DNA from: Candidatus Fischerbacteria bacterium RBG_13_37_8
GTDB taxonomy: Bacteria > Acidobacteriota > HRBIN11 > MFGW01
Direction of reading: 5' to 3'
Assembly: GCA_001780385.1 (NCBI GenBank)
Contig: MFGW01000244.1
Span: forward strand, 3,371-8,425
Length of the DNA: 5,055 bases
A program made the position numbers and the translations under genes. Below the pieces are notes generated by a model. The model made no database searches and had not been told where the DNA came from. It saw nothing but the letters and a program-made list of their open reading frames with translations. Below, in pieces: positions 1 through 5,055 of the stretch; positions within the stretch are counted from its first letter, which is position 1; each line of letters begins with the position of its first letter.

Positions 1-581
1 TTGCCCGTTATCGGTTTGCCATTGTCAGTTACCACAGGTATATGTATATTCAATAACTCCTCATCCTCCATCACATCACAATTCCAGCCGCTCCACAAAT
101 ATGACCAGCCCTGGCTGTAAAGCCAATTTTTGCCCGTATGAGCGTTAAAATGTCCCCATGGAACCTCACGATCACCATACTTAACAACATATCCCGCTGC
201 CATTCTATGACCACGGTTGTTGACAAAATAAATCAGGCGATGATTGCCACGATCTGCATCAACTGGCTTATGCAATTCAAATTCTGTGTTGAATTCTACA
301 TTCCCCCTGCTATTTCGCTTCGCATATTTCAAATCAACTATGAGCTTATTCGCTGGATCATCCGGATTCACCTCAAGATAGATTATTCCCTTAATCAGCT
401 CGTATGGACCGGAACGGCTTAATTCCGGCAAGTCAGAAATAACCTCCCGGCTGCTAATTTCCACCTTTACAACTTTAGCCGAAACTGTTGCCGGTGATAA
501 CATGACCCAAATCATCACTAATCCCAGAAAAATCAAAGCACAATTTCTTTCTTCAAAATTAATTAATCGTTTTCTCATCAT
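1..581 (-). CDS. Secreted alpha/beta-hydrolase-domain-like protein, N-terminal part (runs off window)
   Basis: This is an open minus-strand frame of 193 codons continuing beyond position 1. It starts at tandem ATG ATG codons (581-579, 578-576). The first is preferred because an AGGAG site (590-594) lies 8 nt upstream. Residues 1-35 look like a Sec signal peptide: basic MMRKR start, hydrophobic core at about 14-28, and VSA before a likely cut after Ala35, so the product is probably exported. The mature part resembles the N-terminal region of Abhydrolase_10-type proteins. It has a VEISSRE opening, GPYELIKGIIYLEVNPDDPAN (59-78, in two halves), IVDLKYAKRN (81-90), DRGNHRLIYFVNNRG (110-124) and a WSYLWSGWNCDV segment (159-170). 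Family assignment is from recalled motif order, not a search. The catalytic serine elbow would lie outside the window, so activity is undetermined. Confidence 0.72.
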   Translation of the reverse strand, partial: MMRKRLINFEERNCALIFLGLVMIWVMLSPATVSAKVVKVEISSREVISDLPELSRSGPYELIKGIIYLEVNPDDPANKLIVDLKYAKRNSRGNVEFNTEFELHKPVDADRGNHRLIYFVNNRGHRMAAGYVVKYGDREVPWGHFNAHTGKNWLYSQGWSYLWSGWNCDVMEDEELLNIHIPVVTDNGKPITG

Positions 582-589
582 TTATCTAA

Positions 590-594
590 CTCCT
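590..594 (-). promoter_or_regulatory. Ribosome binding site deciding the hydrolase-like start
   Basis: AGGAG on the minus strand lies 8 nt before the ATG at 581 and 11 nt before the second ATG at 578. The spacing favours the upstream of the two adjacent in-frame ATG codons. Confidence 0.7.
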
Positions 595-607
595 GCAATT
601 ATTATTC

Positions 608-661
608 ATTATAAATGCAATTATGGCATAAAGGAAGCGCACATTCATCATTATTATTATA
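608..661 (-). promoter_or_regulatory. Candidate -10 elements for the hydrolase-like gene
   Basis: Two perfect TATAAT hexamers read leftward here, at 661-656 and 613-608. Neither has a convincing -35 at 16-18 nt. In AT-rich DNA such hexamers arise by chance, so which one is used, if either, is open. Both lie outside the palindrome at 687-844, so that element sits just upstream of whichever promoter drives the gene. Confidence 0.3.
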
Positions 662-686
662 CTTCAACCTTCCGCAAAAGTTACTT

Positions 687-844
687 TTAAAAGCAGCAGA
701 CAGGTGTTCACAAGTTCACACGTTACTATCATTAGTGTATTTTATGTACCTTTATTAACTTTTATAAAAAGTTAGTAAAAGATATCCACATCATTATATT
801 CGATGTTACGTGTGAACTTGTGAACACCTGTCCGCTGTTTTTAA
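687..844. repeat. 158-bp nested palindrome with TTAA ends (MITE-like or regulatory hairpin)
   Basis: The outer arms 687-723 and 808-844 are inverted copies, 35 of 37 positions matching, including a perfect 25-bp block (699-723 against 808-832). A second inverted pair, 751-763 against 767-779 (12 of 13 matching, 3-nt loop), lies on practically the same axis (765), so the whole unit is a nested palindrome. Each end is TTAA, which could be a 4-bp target duplication or simply part of the arms. The right TTAA holds the stop codon of the diguanylate cyclase gene. No reading frame inside looks coding. It could be a non-autonomous mobile element, or an RNA hairpin that ends or protects the upstream transcript. 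Confidence 0.8.
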
Positions 845-2679
845 TTAGATTTTTTCTGCTTCTTCTTATACATTTCCTGATCAGCATCAGCTATTAGCTG
901 ATCTACCGATTTTTCATCTGCTGGATCATATTCAGCAAAACCCCAACTTACTTTGATGCTATAAGGTTTTATTTTCTTTTCATTGAAGATAGCTATTTTA
1001 TGGACAACACGTTCCCAAATTCCCACAGCTTGTTCGACGGGACATTGCAAAAGCACTATTAAGAATTCATCTCCGCCCAGCCTGCATATTATATCAATTT
1101 CACGCAGTGTTCCTTTCATAAGGGTGCTGATAATTTTTAGTACTTCATCTCCCTCGCGGTGTCCATAGGTATCATTTATTTCTTTAAGATTATCTACATC
1201 TACATAACATATACTCAATTTCGAATTATTTCTTTTGGACAATTGAAGCTGTTTACTAAAGAGAAGCAGTCCAAATCCTCTATTTAACACTTCTGTAAGT
1301 GCATCAGTAGTAGCTAGTTTGCGCAGTTTTTCCTCTGCTTGCTTACGTTCTGTTATATCCGTAACAATGATTCCCATTCCATCACCTACCTTGAAAGCCC
1401 TCACTGATAAATGCATATCTCCAAATTGAGAATCTGGAACGATATCATCAACATAGAGTGGTTTTCCCATTTGTATTATTTCTAAATATTTATTGAACAG
1501 GCCCTTATCAGTAGATGTCGGGTATATTTCGGCGATATTTTTCCCTATTATATCTTCTTTTACTATGCCAGCGGGCAGCATCTTCAGCCCTATATTATTA
1601 ATTTCAATGAGATTTAATGCTGAATCAAAAAGCGCGAAAGCATCGGGAGCGGAATTCATAAAAATGGTTAATCGCTCCTCACTTTCCCGTAAGGCTTCTT
1701 CAGATTGTTTCCGTTCAATAGCCATAGCTATCTGATCAGAAACATATTTGAGAATATTCATTTCTTTTTCAGAAAGCCTAATATGTTCCGTATAGCTTTG
1801 AACAACGAGTACACCCATAATTCTATTCTTTACTTTTAACGGTACACCGAGCCAATCAAGATCCCGTGTGCCTATTACCTCTACTTTACCACAGTCTACC
1901 AGATTACGAAAAACCTCAGGTGTTGAAAGCAACGGCTCACCTGTCCGAATTACATATTCGGTAAGGCCTTTTCGAAATTTTCTTGGAGCAGGAGTCTCAT
2001 CATATTCATCAACAAAGTAAGGAAAACTAATAATTCCTGATTTTAAATCATGCAATGCGATATAGAAATTATTTGCTGGCATCAACTCTCCAATAACATT
2101 ATGGATTGAACGGTAGAGTTCTTCAAGACGTCGTGCAGAATGTGCTGCTTCTGATATCTTAAAGAGTGACCCCTGGAGTTTCTCTGCTTGTTTACGCTCA
2201 GTAATATCGCGAAATATTCCTTGAATTACTGCTCGTTCTCCAACTCGTGTTATTGAAGCAGTGATGTGGACTGGTTTTATTACTCCTGATTTCGTAATGA
2301 CCTCTGCTTCATCATTAACCGCTCCTTCATGTTCTATATGTCTTTTAAAGACAGCAGCATAAAGCTCTGCTTTTTGTGGTGGATGCAATGTTGTTTGACG
2401 CTGCCCTATTATCTCTTCTCTTTTTTTCTCCAAAAGGATTTCGGCAGCTTTATTGCAATTAATAATCAATCCTGTTTCAGCGTCTGCCCAGAAAATCGCG
2501 TCATTCGCATTTTCAAATGCCAATTTGAATTCTTCTTCACTCTTCTTCAGTTCTTCCTCTATTCGTTCTCTTTCCGCTTTCTTATATTCGGCTTCTGCTC
2601 GTTCAAATGCTGCAATTTTCTGATGTAATTCATCCAGTTCTTTTAAGAGTTGTTCTTTTGTTTTATCTTTTATTTGCAT
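841..2679 (-). CDS. PAS-GAF-PAS-GGDEF diguanylate cyclase
   Basis: This 612-residue cytoplasmic sensor is predicted to make cyclic di-GMP from two GTP. In order it has a charged coiled coil (about 1-50), PAS (about 50-162, ending in the usual DITERKQAE linker), GAF (about 170-323), a second PAS (about 332-444, again ending DITERKQAE) and GGDEF (about 452-608). The active site motif GGDEF is intact at 535-539. The metal-binding segment DVDNLKEINDTYGH begins at Asp494, and the product-inhibition I-site R526-E-I-D529 sits exactly five residues before GGDEF, so the enzyme should be active and feedback-inhibited. There is no signal peptide, membrane helix or EAL domain. The PAS/GAF ligands cannot be told from sequence; no haem- or flavin-specific motif was recognised. 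The ATG at 2679 is the only reasonable start, since a TAA closes the frame upstream, but its ribosome binding site is weak. The stop lies inside the TTAA end of the palindrome at 687-844. Confidence 0.95.
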   Translation of the reverse strand: MQIKDKTKEQLLKELDELHQKIAAFERAEAEYKKAERERIEEELKKSEEEFKLAFENANDAIFWADAETGLIINCNKAAEILLEKKREEIIGQRQTTLHPPQKAELYAAVFKRHIEHEGAVNDEAEVITKSGVIKPVHITASITRVGERAVIQGIFRDITERKQAEKLQGSLFKISEAAHSARRLEELYRSIHNVIGELMPANNFYIALHDLKSGIISFPYFVDEYDETPAPRKFRKGLTEYVIRTGEPLLSTPEVFRNLVDCGKVEVIGTRDLDWLGVPLKVKNRIMGVLVVQSYTEHIRLSEKEMNILKYVSDQIAMAIERKQSEEALRESEERLTIFMNSAPDAFALFDSALNLIEINNIGLKMLPAGIVKEDIIGKNIAEIYPTSTDKGLFNKYLEIIQMGKPLYVDDIVPDSQFGDMHLSVRAFKVGDGMGIIVTDITERKQAEEKLRKLATTDALTEVLNRGFGLLLFSKQLQLSKRNNSKLSICYVDVDNLKEINDTYGHREGDEVLKIISTLMKGTLREIDIICRLGGDEFLIVLLQCPVEQAVGIWERVVHKIAIFNEKKIKPYSIKVSWGFAEYDPADEKSVDQLIADADQEMYKKKQKKSN

Positions 2680-2744
2680 TAATAGTATGTGCTTTTACTC
2701 TATAAAAATAACCTGCTTCCTGAATTAATTGGATCCTCACTACA

Positions 2745-2773
2745 ATAATATGAGCAAACATATATAATGTCAA
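2745..2773 (-). promoter_or_regulatory. Sigma70-type promoter of the diguanylate cyclase gene
   Basis: Reading leftward, TTGACA (2773-2768) is followed by a 17-nt spacer and TATTAT (2750-2745, 5 of 6 to consensus). Transcription would begin near 2738, giving a leader of about 58 nt before the ATG at 2679. The -35 lies just outside direct-repeat copy 1, mirroring the arrangement at copy 2. Confidence 0.6.
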
Positions 2774-2788
2774 TAGAAGGATAGAAGG

Positions 2789-2874
2789 ATGGGGTCGTAG
2801 CATAACATTAGCCTATGTTGTAATACAGTCCCCATCATCGTTTCGAGGGGCATTGCCCATTTTTCAGCAAAAAA
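2789..2874. repeat. 86-bp direct repeat, copy 1
   Basis: This matches 3636-3721 in 79 of 86 positions without gaps and in the same orientation. Its first half is bracketed by GATGGGG (2788-2794) and CCCCATC (2830-2836), which can pair, around an imperfect inner stem (AACAT against ATGTT). The second half holds a TTTTT-CAGC-AAAAA inverted pair. An 8-bp tandem ATAGAAGG duplication abuts it on the left. No protein was recognised in it. It could be an end of an insertion sequence, a dispersed intergenic repeat or a regulatory RNA segment. Confidence 0.85.
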
Positions 2875-2979
2875 TGCTGGCTCAGCCTACCTTAGATTTA
2901 ATGATGGGTGAGGGGATGGCAAAGATGCGCTGAGCTATTATTCAGTTTCAGCAATAGCTTGCAAAGTTTGTTTGACAAT

Positions 2980-2984
2980 CTTAG
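2980..2984. repeat. Target-site duplication CTTAG, left copy
   Basis: CTTAG here matches CTTAG at 3163-3167 directly outside the two ends of the palindromic element. One copy is accounted for by the reconstructed hicA codons, so the other arose with the insertion. Confidence 0.8.
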
Positions 2985-3162
2985 CGCTTGCGTAAAAATA
3001 ACTTGGCAATTTTGCTGCCCAATCTTCACATTATCTTTGACAGATTATCGGTCGCAAAATCCTCGAAATAGCGCTGCTATTCCTGCGGTTTTGCTTCCTC
3101 AAATCTGTCAAATCTAATGTAAATTTGGGCGCAAAAAACACCAAGTTATTTTTACGCAAGCG
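2985..3162. mobile_element. 178-bp palindromic MITE-like element inserted in hicA
   Basis: The terminal inverted repeats are perfect over 22 bp (2985-3006 and 3141-3162), with ends CGCTTGCG and CGCAAGCG. Further inverted blocks share the axis near 3074: TTTGACAGATT at 3036-3046 against 3102-3112, and an apical AATAGC-GCT-GCTATT hairpin at 3067-3081. The entire element can thus fold on itself. It is flanked by a 5-bp CTTAG direct repeat and splits hicA exactly between two codons of the reconstructed gene. It encodes no transposase, so it would have to be moved by an enzyme supplied elsewhere. No known family name is assigned. Confidence 0.85.
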
Positions 3163-3167
3163 CTTAG
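3163..3167. repeat. Target-site duplication CTTAG, right copy
   Basis: This is the partner of the CTTAG at 2980-2984. On the minus strand it reads CTAAG and supplies the Pro52-Lys53 codon junction of hicA. Confidence 0.8.
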
Positions 3168-3313
3168 GATGTAGTACCTTGTCTTTGTGAAAAGGAATCA
3201 CAATTCTTCTATTTTTCTTAATATAAATACGATGGCTTCCTTTCGATCTAAGCATTTTAAATCCAGCTTTTAATAATAATGTTTCAGCATCCTGATCTGT
3301 TAGGCGCTGTTGT

Positions 3314-3556
3314 TTATGCAATCTTTACCTCTAATGTGGTAGTCAAAATTTCCTTGCTGAGATACTTTTTCCTCTCATTTTTGGGGAGTGTATCAAGATA
3401 CAGCACAATAGCTTCCTTAATATTTATTATTGCTTCTTCTATTGATTCTGCTTGTGTTTGACATCCTTCCAGTTCCGGGCAAAATGCATAATATCCATAT
3501 TCATCCTTTTCAATAATGACGCTCGCTTTATATATCTTGCTATCCTTTTTTTTTAT
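3314..3556 (-). CDS. hicB: HicB-family antitoxin with a non-canonical ATA start (possibly decayed)
   Basis: HicB binds and neutralises HicA, usually from the gene just upstream as here. The frame encodes 80 residues with the family signature: KASVIIEKDEYGYYAFCPEL (10-29), EGCQTQAESIEEAIINIKEA (30-49), then IVLYLDTLP. It is a short HicB with the partial RNase-H-like fold and no evident C-terminal DNA-binding domain. The oddity is the start. The minus-strand leader from the promoter to the conserved region has no ATG, GTG or TTG in any frame. An AAGGA site sits 5 nt before ATA at 3556-3554, exactly where ATG is expected, followed by nine consecutive A. The gene was probably ATG-started and suffered a G-to-A change, or it is translated weakly from ATA. 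The frame is otherwise intact to TAA at 3316-3314, which overlaps the hicA start. Family call is firm; expression is doubtful. Confidence 0.8.
   Translation of the reverse strand: MKKKDSKIYKASVIIEKDEYGYYAFCPELEGCQTQAESIEEAIINIKEAIVLYLDTLPKNERKKYLSKEILTTTLEVKIA
3327..3331 (-). promoter_or_regulatory. Ribosome binding site for hicA inside hicB
   Basis: GAGGT on the minus strand lies 5 nt before the TTG at 3321. It supports the TTG as the hicA start and coupling to the end of hicB. Confidence 0.6.
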
Positions 3557-3561
3557 GTTTT

Positions 3562-3566
3562 TCCTT
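3562..3566 (-). promoter_or_regulatory. Ribosome binding site before the hicB ATA codon
   Basis: AAGGA on the minus strand, 5 nt before ATA at 3556, marks the ancestral hicB start position despite the absence of a canonical start codon. Confidence 0.55.
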
Positions 3567-3602
3567 TTATATTTCTAAAATTATAATTATTTTCTCTTAT
3601 TT

Positions 3603-3630
3603 ATTGTAATCTGAATAGAATCAATGTCAA
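3603..3630 (-). promoter_or_regulatory. Sigma70-type promoter of hicBA
   Basis: TTGACA (3630-3625) is followed by a 16-nt spacer and TACAAT (3608-3603, 5 of 6 to consensus), read leftward. Transcription would begin near 3596, about 40 nt before the hicB ATA. The -35 lies 5 nt outside direct-repeat copy 2. Confidence 0.62.
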
Positions 3631-3635
3631 GGGGA

Positions 3636-3721
3636 ATGGGGTCGTAGCATAACATTAGCCTATATTGTAATACAGGCCCCATCACCGTTTCGAAGGACCT
3701 TGCACATTTTTCAGCAAAAAA
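3636..3721. repeat. 86-bp direct repeat, copy 2
   Basis: This is the second copy of the 2789-2874 repeat, with seven substitutions and no gaps. ATGGGG and CCCCAT still pair, while the inner stem carries an uncompensated change (ATATT in place of ATGTT). It bounds the hicBA island on the right and lies between the divergent hicB and glycosyltransferase genes. Confidence 0.85.
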
Positions 3722-3755
3722 CAAAAATATGTACATCCGATCATCTGTTCAGGAG

Positions 3756-3784
3756 TTGAATTTCACCTGGTACTTAGATAGAAT
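3756..3784 (+). promoter_or_regulatory. Candidate promoter of the glycosyltransferase gene
   Basis: TTGAAT (3756-3761), a 17-nt spacer and TAGAAT (3779-3784) match consensus at 4 and 5 of 6 positions. The start point would fall near 3791, only a few bases before the GTG at 3794. Either translation is nearly leaderless, or the true promoter is elsewhere. Confidence 0.3.
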
Positions 3785-3793
3785 GGCGTTATC

Positions 3794-5055
3794 GTGAATA
3801 AGGATACTTTAAAGCGCTATTTAACTGCTGATAATGCAATGCTGGTTTACATTGCATTGGGGAAGTTGACACTCAACATGATGTTTCATGGGCGATACGG
3901 GTATTTTCGCGATGAGCTGTATTATATTGCATGCAGTGATCATCTGGCATGGGGATACGTGGATCAGCCGCCTTTCTCCATATTTATATTAACGATAAGC
4001 AAGTGGTTGCTCGGTGATTCACTTCATGCCATTCGATTCACCGCAGCGCTGGCAGGTGCTGCAGTGGTAATACTGACTGGATTGATGGTGCGCAAGCTTG
4101 GTGGCGGGCGTTTTGCGCAGGTTTTTGCAGGCTTAGCAGCAGCGCTATCACCGGCGGTATTGGGAAATGGTGCACGTTACTTTTCCATGAATGCATTTGA
4201 TTTACTTTTTTGGGCGCTGGCAGGATATGTCATTATCACCATTATTCATGATGATAATCCGAGGCTCTGGCCCCTGTTTGGCGTGGTTGCTGGATTAGGG
4301 TTGCTTAACAAGTATTCCATGTTGTTTTTAGGATTCGGGCTGGTGATGGGTTTGCTTCTGACCAGGAACAGAAAACACCTCATCAATAAATGGTTCTGGC
4401 TTGCCGGATTAATTGCAGTTGTGATGTTTCTTCCACACATAATCTGGCAAGTTCAGCATGATTATCCATCGCTGGAATTTATGCGGCGTGCAAGCATGGA
4501 AAAAAATGTTGCGATGAATTTCACTGATTTTCTGATGGGGCAATTTCTTCAGCCCGGATTCGTTCAATCCCTGTTTTGGTTGACGGGACTGTGTTATTTT
4601 TTCCTTCATTCGCAGGGACGAAGGTACCGGCTGCTCGGATGGATGTACCTGTCAATATTCACGGTAATGGTACTAAACAATGCAAAGGCATATTATCTCA
4701 CTCCTGTATATCCATTACTCATTGCGGGCGGTGTTCGCCTATGGGAAGGTGTGCTGGAGCGTGGAAGAAAATATCTGCGGAGGAGTGTGGCGGCCGTACT
4801 ATTAGTATTCCTGAGTGTGTTTGTCATGCCATTTGCGATACCAGTTCTTTCCGTGGAAAAATATATCAGCTACACCGAATTTTTAGGAATGGGACCCAGG
4901 GCGGAAGAACGTCACACCCTTGCAGAGCTTCCACAGTATTATGCGGACATGTTCGGGTGGGAAGAATTCGTCACAACGATAGCAGGTGTCTATCAAAAAT
5001 TGACACCAGAGGAACAGGCGCATTGTGTGATTTATGTGCGCAATTATGGTGAAGC
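3794..5055 (+). CDS. Glycosyltransferase family 39-type membrane protein, C-terminus cut by window edge
   Basis: This frame is open for 420 codons to the window edge. The GT39 (PMT/ArnT-like) family transfers sugars from polyprenyl-phosphate donors at the outer face of the inner membrane. Visible hallmarks are GRYGYFRDELYYIAC (33-47) with the Asp40-Glu41 pair in the first extracytoplasmic loop, HLAWGYVDQPPF (50-61), LLNKYSMLFLG (170-180) and KAYYLTPVYPLLIAGG (298-313). A soluble C-terminal part begins near 353 and includes QYYADMFGWEEFV (381-393). There are about ten to twelve hydrophobic segments between 17 and 352. The GTG at 3794 is chosen because a TAG at 3779-3781 closes the frame upstream and residues from about 17 already match the family's first helix; ATG at 3839 is the alternative. 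Neither has a clear ribosome binding site. The acceptor and donor sugar cannot be inferred. Base composition is more GC-rich than the left part of the window. Confidence 0.92.
   Translation, partial: MNKDTLKRYLTADNAMLVYIALGKLTLNMMFHGRYGYFRDELYYIACSDHLAWGYVDQPPFSIFILTISKWLLGDSLHAIRFTAALAGAAVVILTGLMVRKLGGGRFAQVFAGLAAALSPAVLGNGARYFSMNAFDLLFWALAGYVIITIIHDDNPRLWPLFGVVAGLGLLNKYSMLFLGFGLVMGLLLTRNRKHLINKWFWLAGLIAVVMFLPHIIWQVQHDYPSLEFMRRASMEKNVAMNFTDFLMGQFLQPGFVQSLFWLTGLCYFFLHSQGRRYRLLGWMYLSIFTVMVLNNAKAYYLTPVYPLLIAGGVRLWEGVLERGRKYLRRSVAAVLLVFLSVFVMPFAIPVLSVEKYISYTEFLGMGPRAEERHTLAELPQYYADMFGWEEFVTTIAGVYQKLTPEEQAHCVIYVRNYGE

Larger units (their letters stand above)
2938..3321 (-). pseudogene. hicA: HicA-family mRNA interferase toxin, interrupted by a palindromic insertion
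   Basis: HicA toxins are small double-stranded-RNA-binding-fold ribonucleases that cleave mRNA. Codons 1-53 (3321-3163) encode a typical HicA: LTDQDAETLLLKAGF, the catalytic-histidine motif SKGSHRIY (His30), and RRIVIPFHKDKVLHPK. The frame then enters the 178-bp element at 2985-3162. On the far side the missing C-terminus resumes in frame (2979-2938) as IVKQTLQAIAETE and a stop. Joining 3321-3163 to 2979-2938 gives a 66-residue protein of normal family length. As it stands, translation would run into the element and stop at 3031, giving 96 residues with a foreign tail of 43 after Lys53. The start is TTG at 3321, backed by GAGGT 5 nt upstream, and it overlaps the hicB stop by 8 nt, the usual translationally coupled hicB-hicA order. 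Loss of the last helix probably abolishes or alters toxicity; that is inference. Confidence 0.88.

Noticed and set aside
138..422. Open frame of 94 codons on the plus strand
   Set aside because: It is antisense to the hydrolase-like gene, which has a signal peptide, ribosome site and family motifs. This frame has none.
2329..2628. Open frame of 99 codons on the plus strand
   Set aside because: It is antisense to the first PAS domain and coiled coil of the diguanylate cyclase. Its Phe/Cys-rich product is what reversed Lys/Glu-rich codons give.
2858..2892. Intrinsic terminator after hicA (minus-strand GCTG/CAGC stem followed by a T run)
   Set aside because: The stem is only 4 bp, and the T run is itself part of the direct repeat, also present in copy 2 where no gene ends. 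Too weak to call.
2931..2957. AGCTATT/AATAGCT hairpin at the 3' end of hicA
   Set aside because: It has a 7-bp stem with no following T tract and lies mostly within reconstructed hicA codons. Likely chance in AT-rich sequence.
3279..3461. Open frame on the plus strand over hicB
   Set aside because: It is antisense to a frame with a clear HicB signature.
2789..3721. Two-repeat array resembling a minimal CRISPR
   Set aside because: There are only two copies, 86 bp each and 847 bp apart, with genes between them and no cas gene.
4576..5052. Open frame of 158 codons on the plus strand
   Set aside because: It lies in another frame inside the GT39-type gene, whose family motifs continue across the same stretch. 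The alternative product has no recognisable features.

Overview
The window is bacterial. It is AT-rich overall, with longer and more GC-rich coding sequence towards the right end. It carries a cyclic-di-GMP signalling gene, a HicBA-type toxin-antitoxin pair and a polytopic GT39-type glycosyltransferase. The exported hydrolase-type protein with a classical signal peptide, Shine-Dalgarno sites and TTGACA/TATAAT-like promoters also fit a bacterium. The lineage cannot be fixed from sequence reading alone. An environmental Gram-negative is a plausible guess, no more.

Layout, left to right. (1) Positions 1-581, minus strand: the N-terminal 193 residues of a secreted protein resembling the alpha/beta-hydrolase-domain (Abhydrolase_10-like) family; the rest lies outside the window. 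(2) Positions 582-840: intergenic, dominated by a 158-bp nested palindrome (687-844) whose arms end in TTAA and whose right end contains the stop codon of the next gene. (3) Positions 841-2679, minus: a soluble PAS-GAF-PAS-GGDEF diguanylate cyclase with intact GGDEF and I-site, behind a good promoter at 2745-2773. (4) Positions 2789-3721: an island bounded by two 86-bp direct repeats (79/86 identical) that encloses a damaged hicB-hicA pair on the minus strand. hicA is split by a 178-bp palindromic MITE-like element (2985-3162) flanked by a 5-bp CTTAG duplication. Removing the element and one duplication copy restores a 66-residue HicA toxin. hicB has a good promoter and ribosome binding site but an ATA where ATG is expected, followed by a run of nine A. 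(5) Positions 3794-5055, plus: a glycosyltransferase family 39-type membrane protein, open at the window's right edge.

How the parts relate. The diguanylate cyclase, the hydrolase-like protein and the glycosyltransferase show no evident shared pathway. Each appears to be its own transcription unit, with hicBA and the glycosyltransferase divergent. The coherent story is in the middle. A toxin-antitoxin cassette between direct repeats has lost its toxin to insertion of a non-autonomous palindromic element, and its antitoxin has lost a canonical start codon, as expected once the toxin is harmless. The new biology here is repeat and mobile-element biology (two unrelated full-length palindromes and one promoter-associated direct repeat family) rather than a new enzymatic system.
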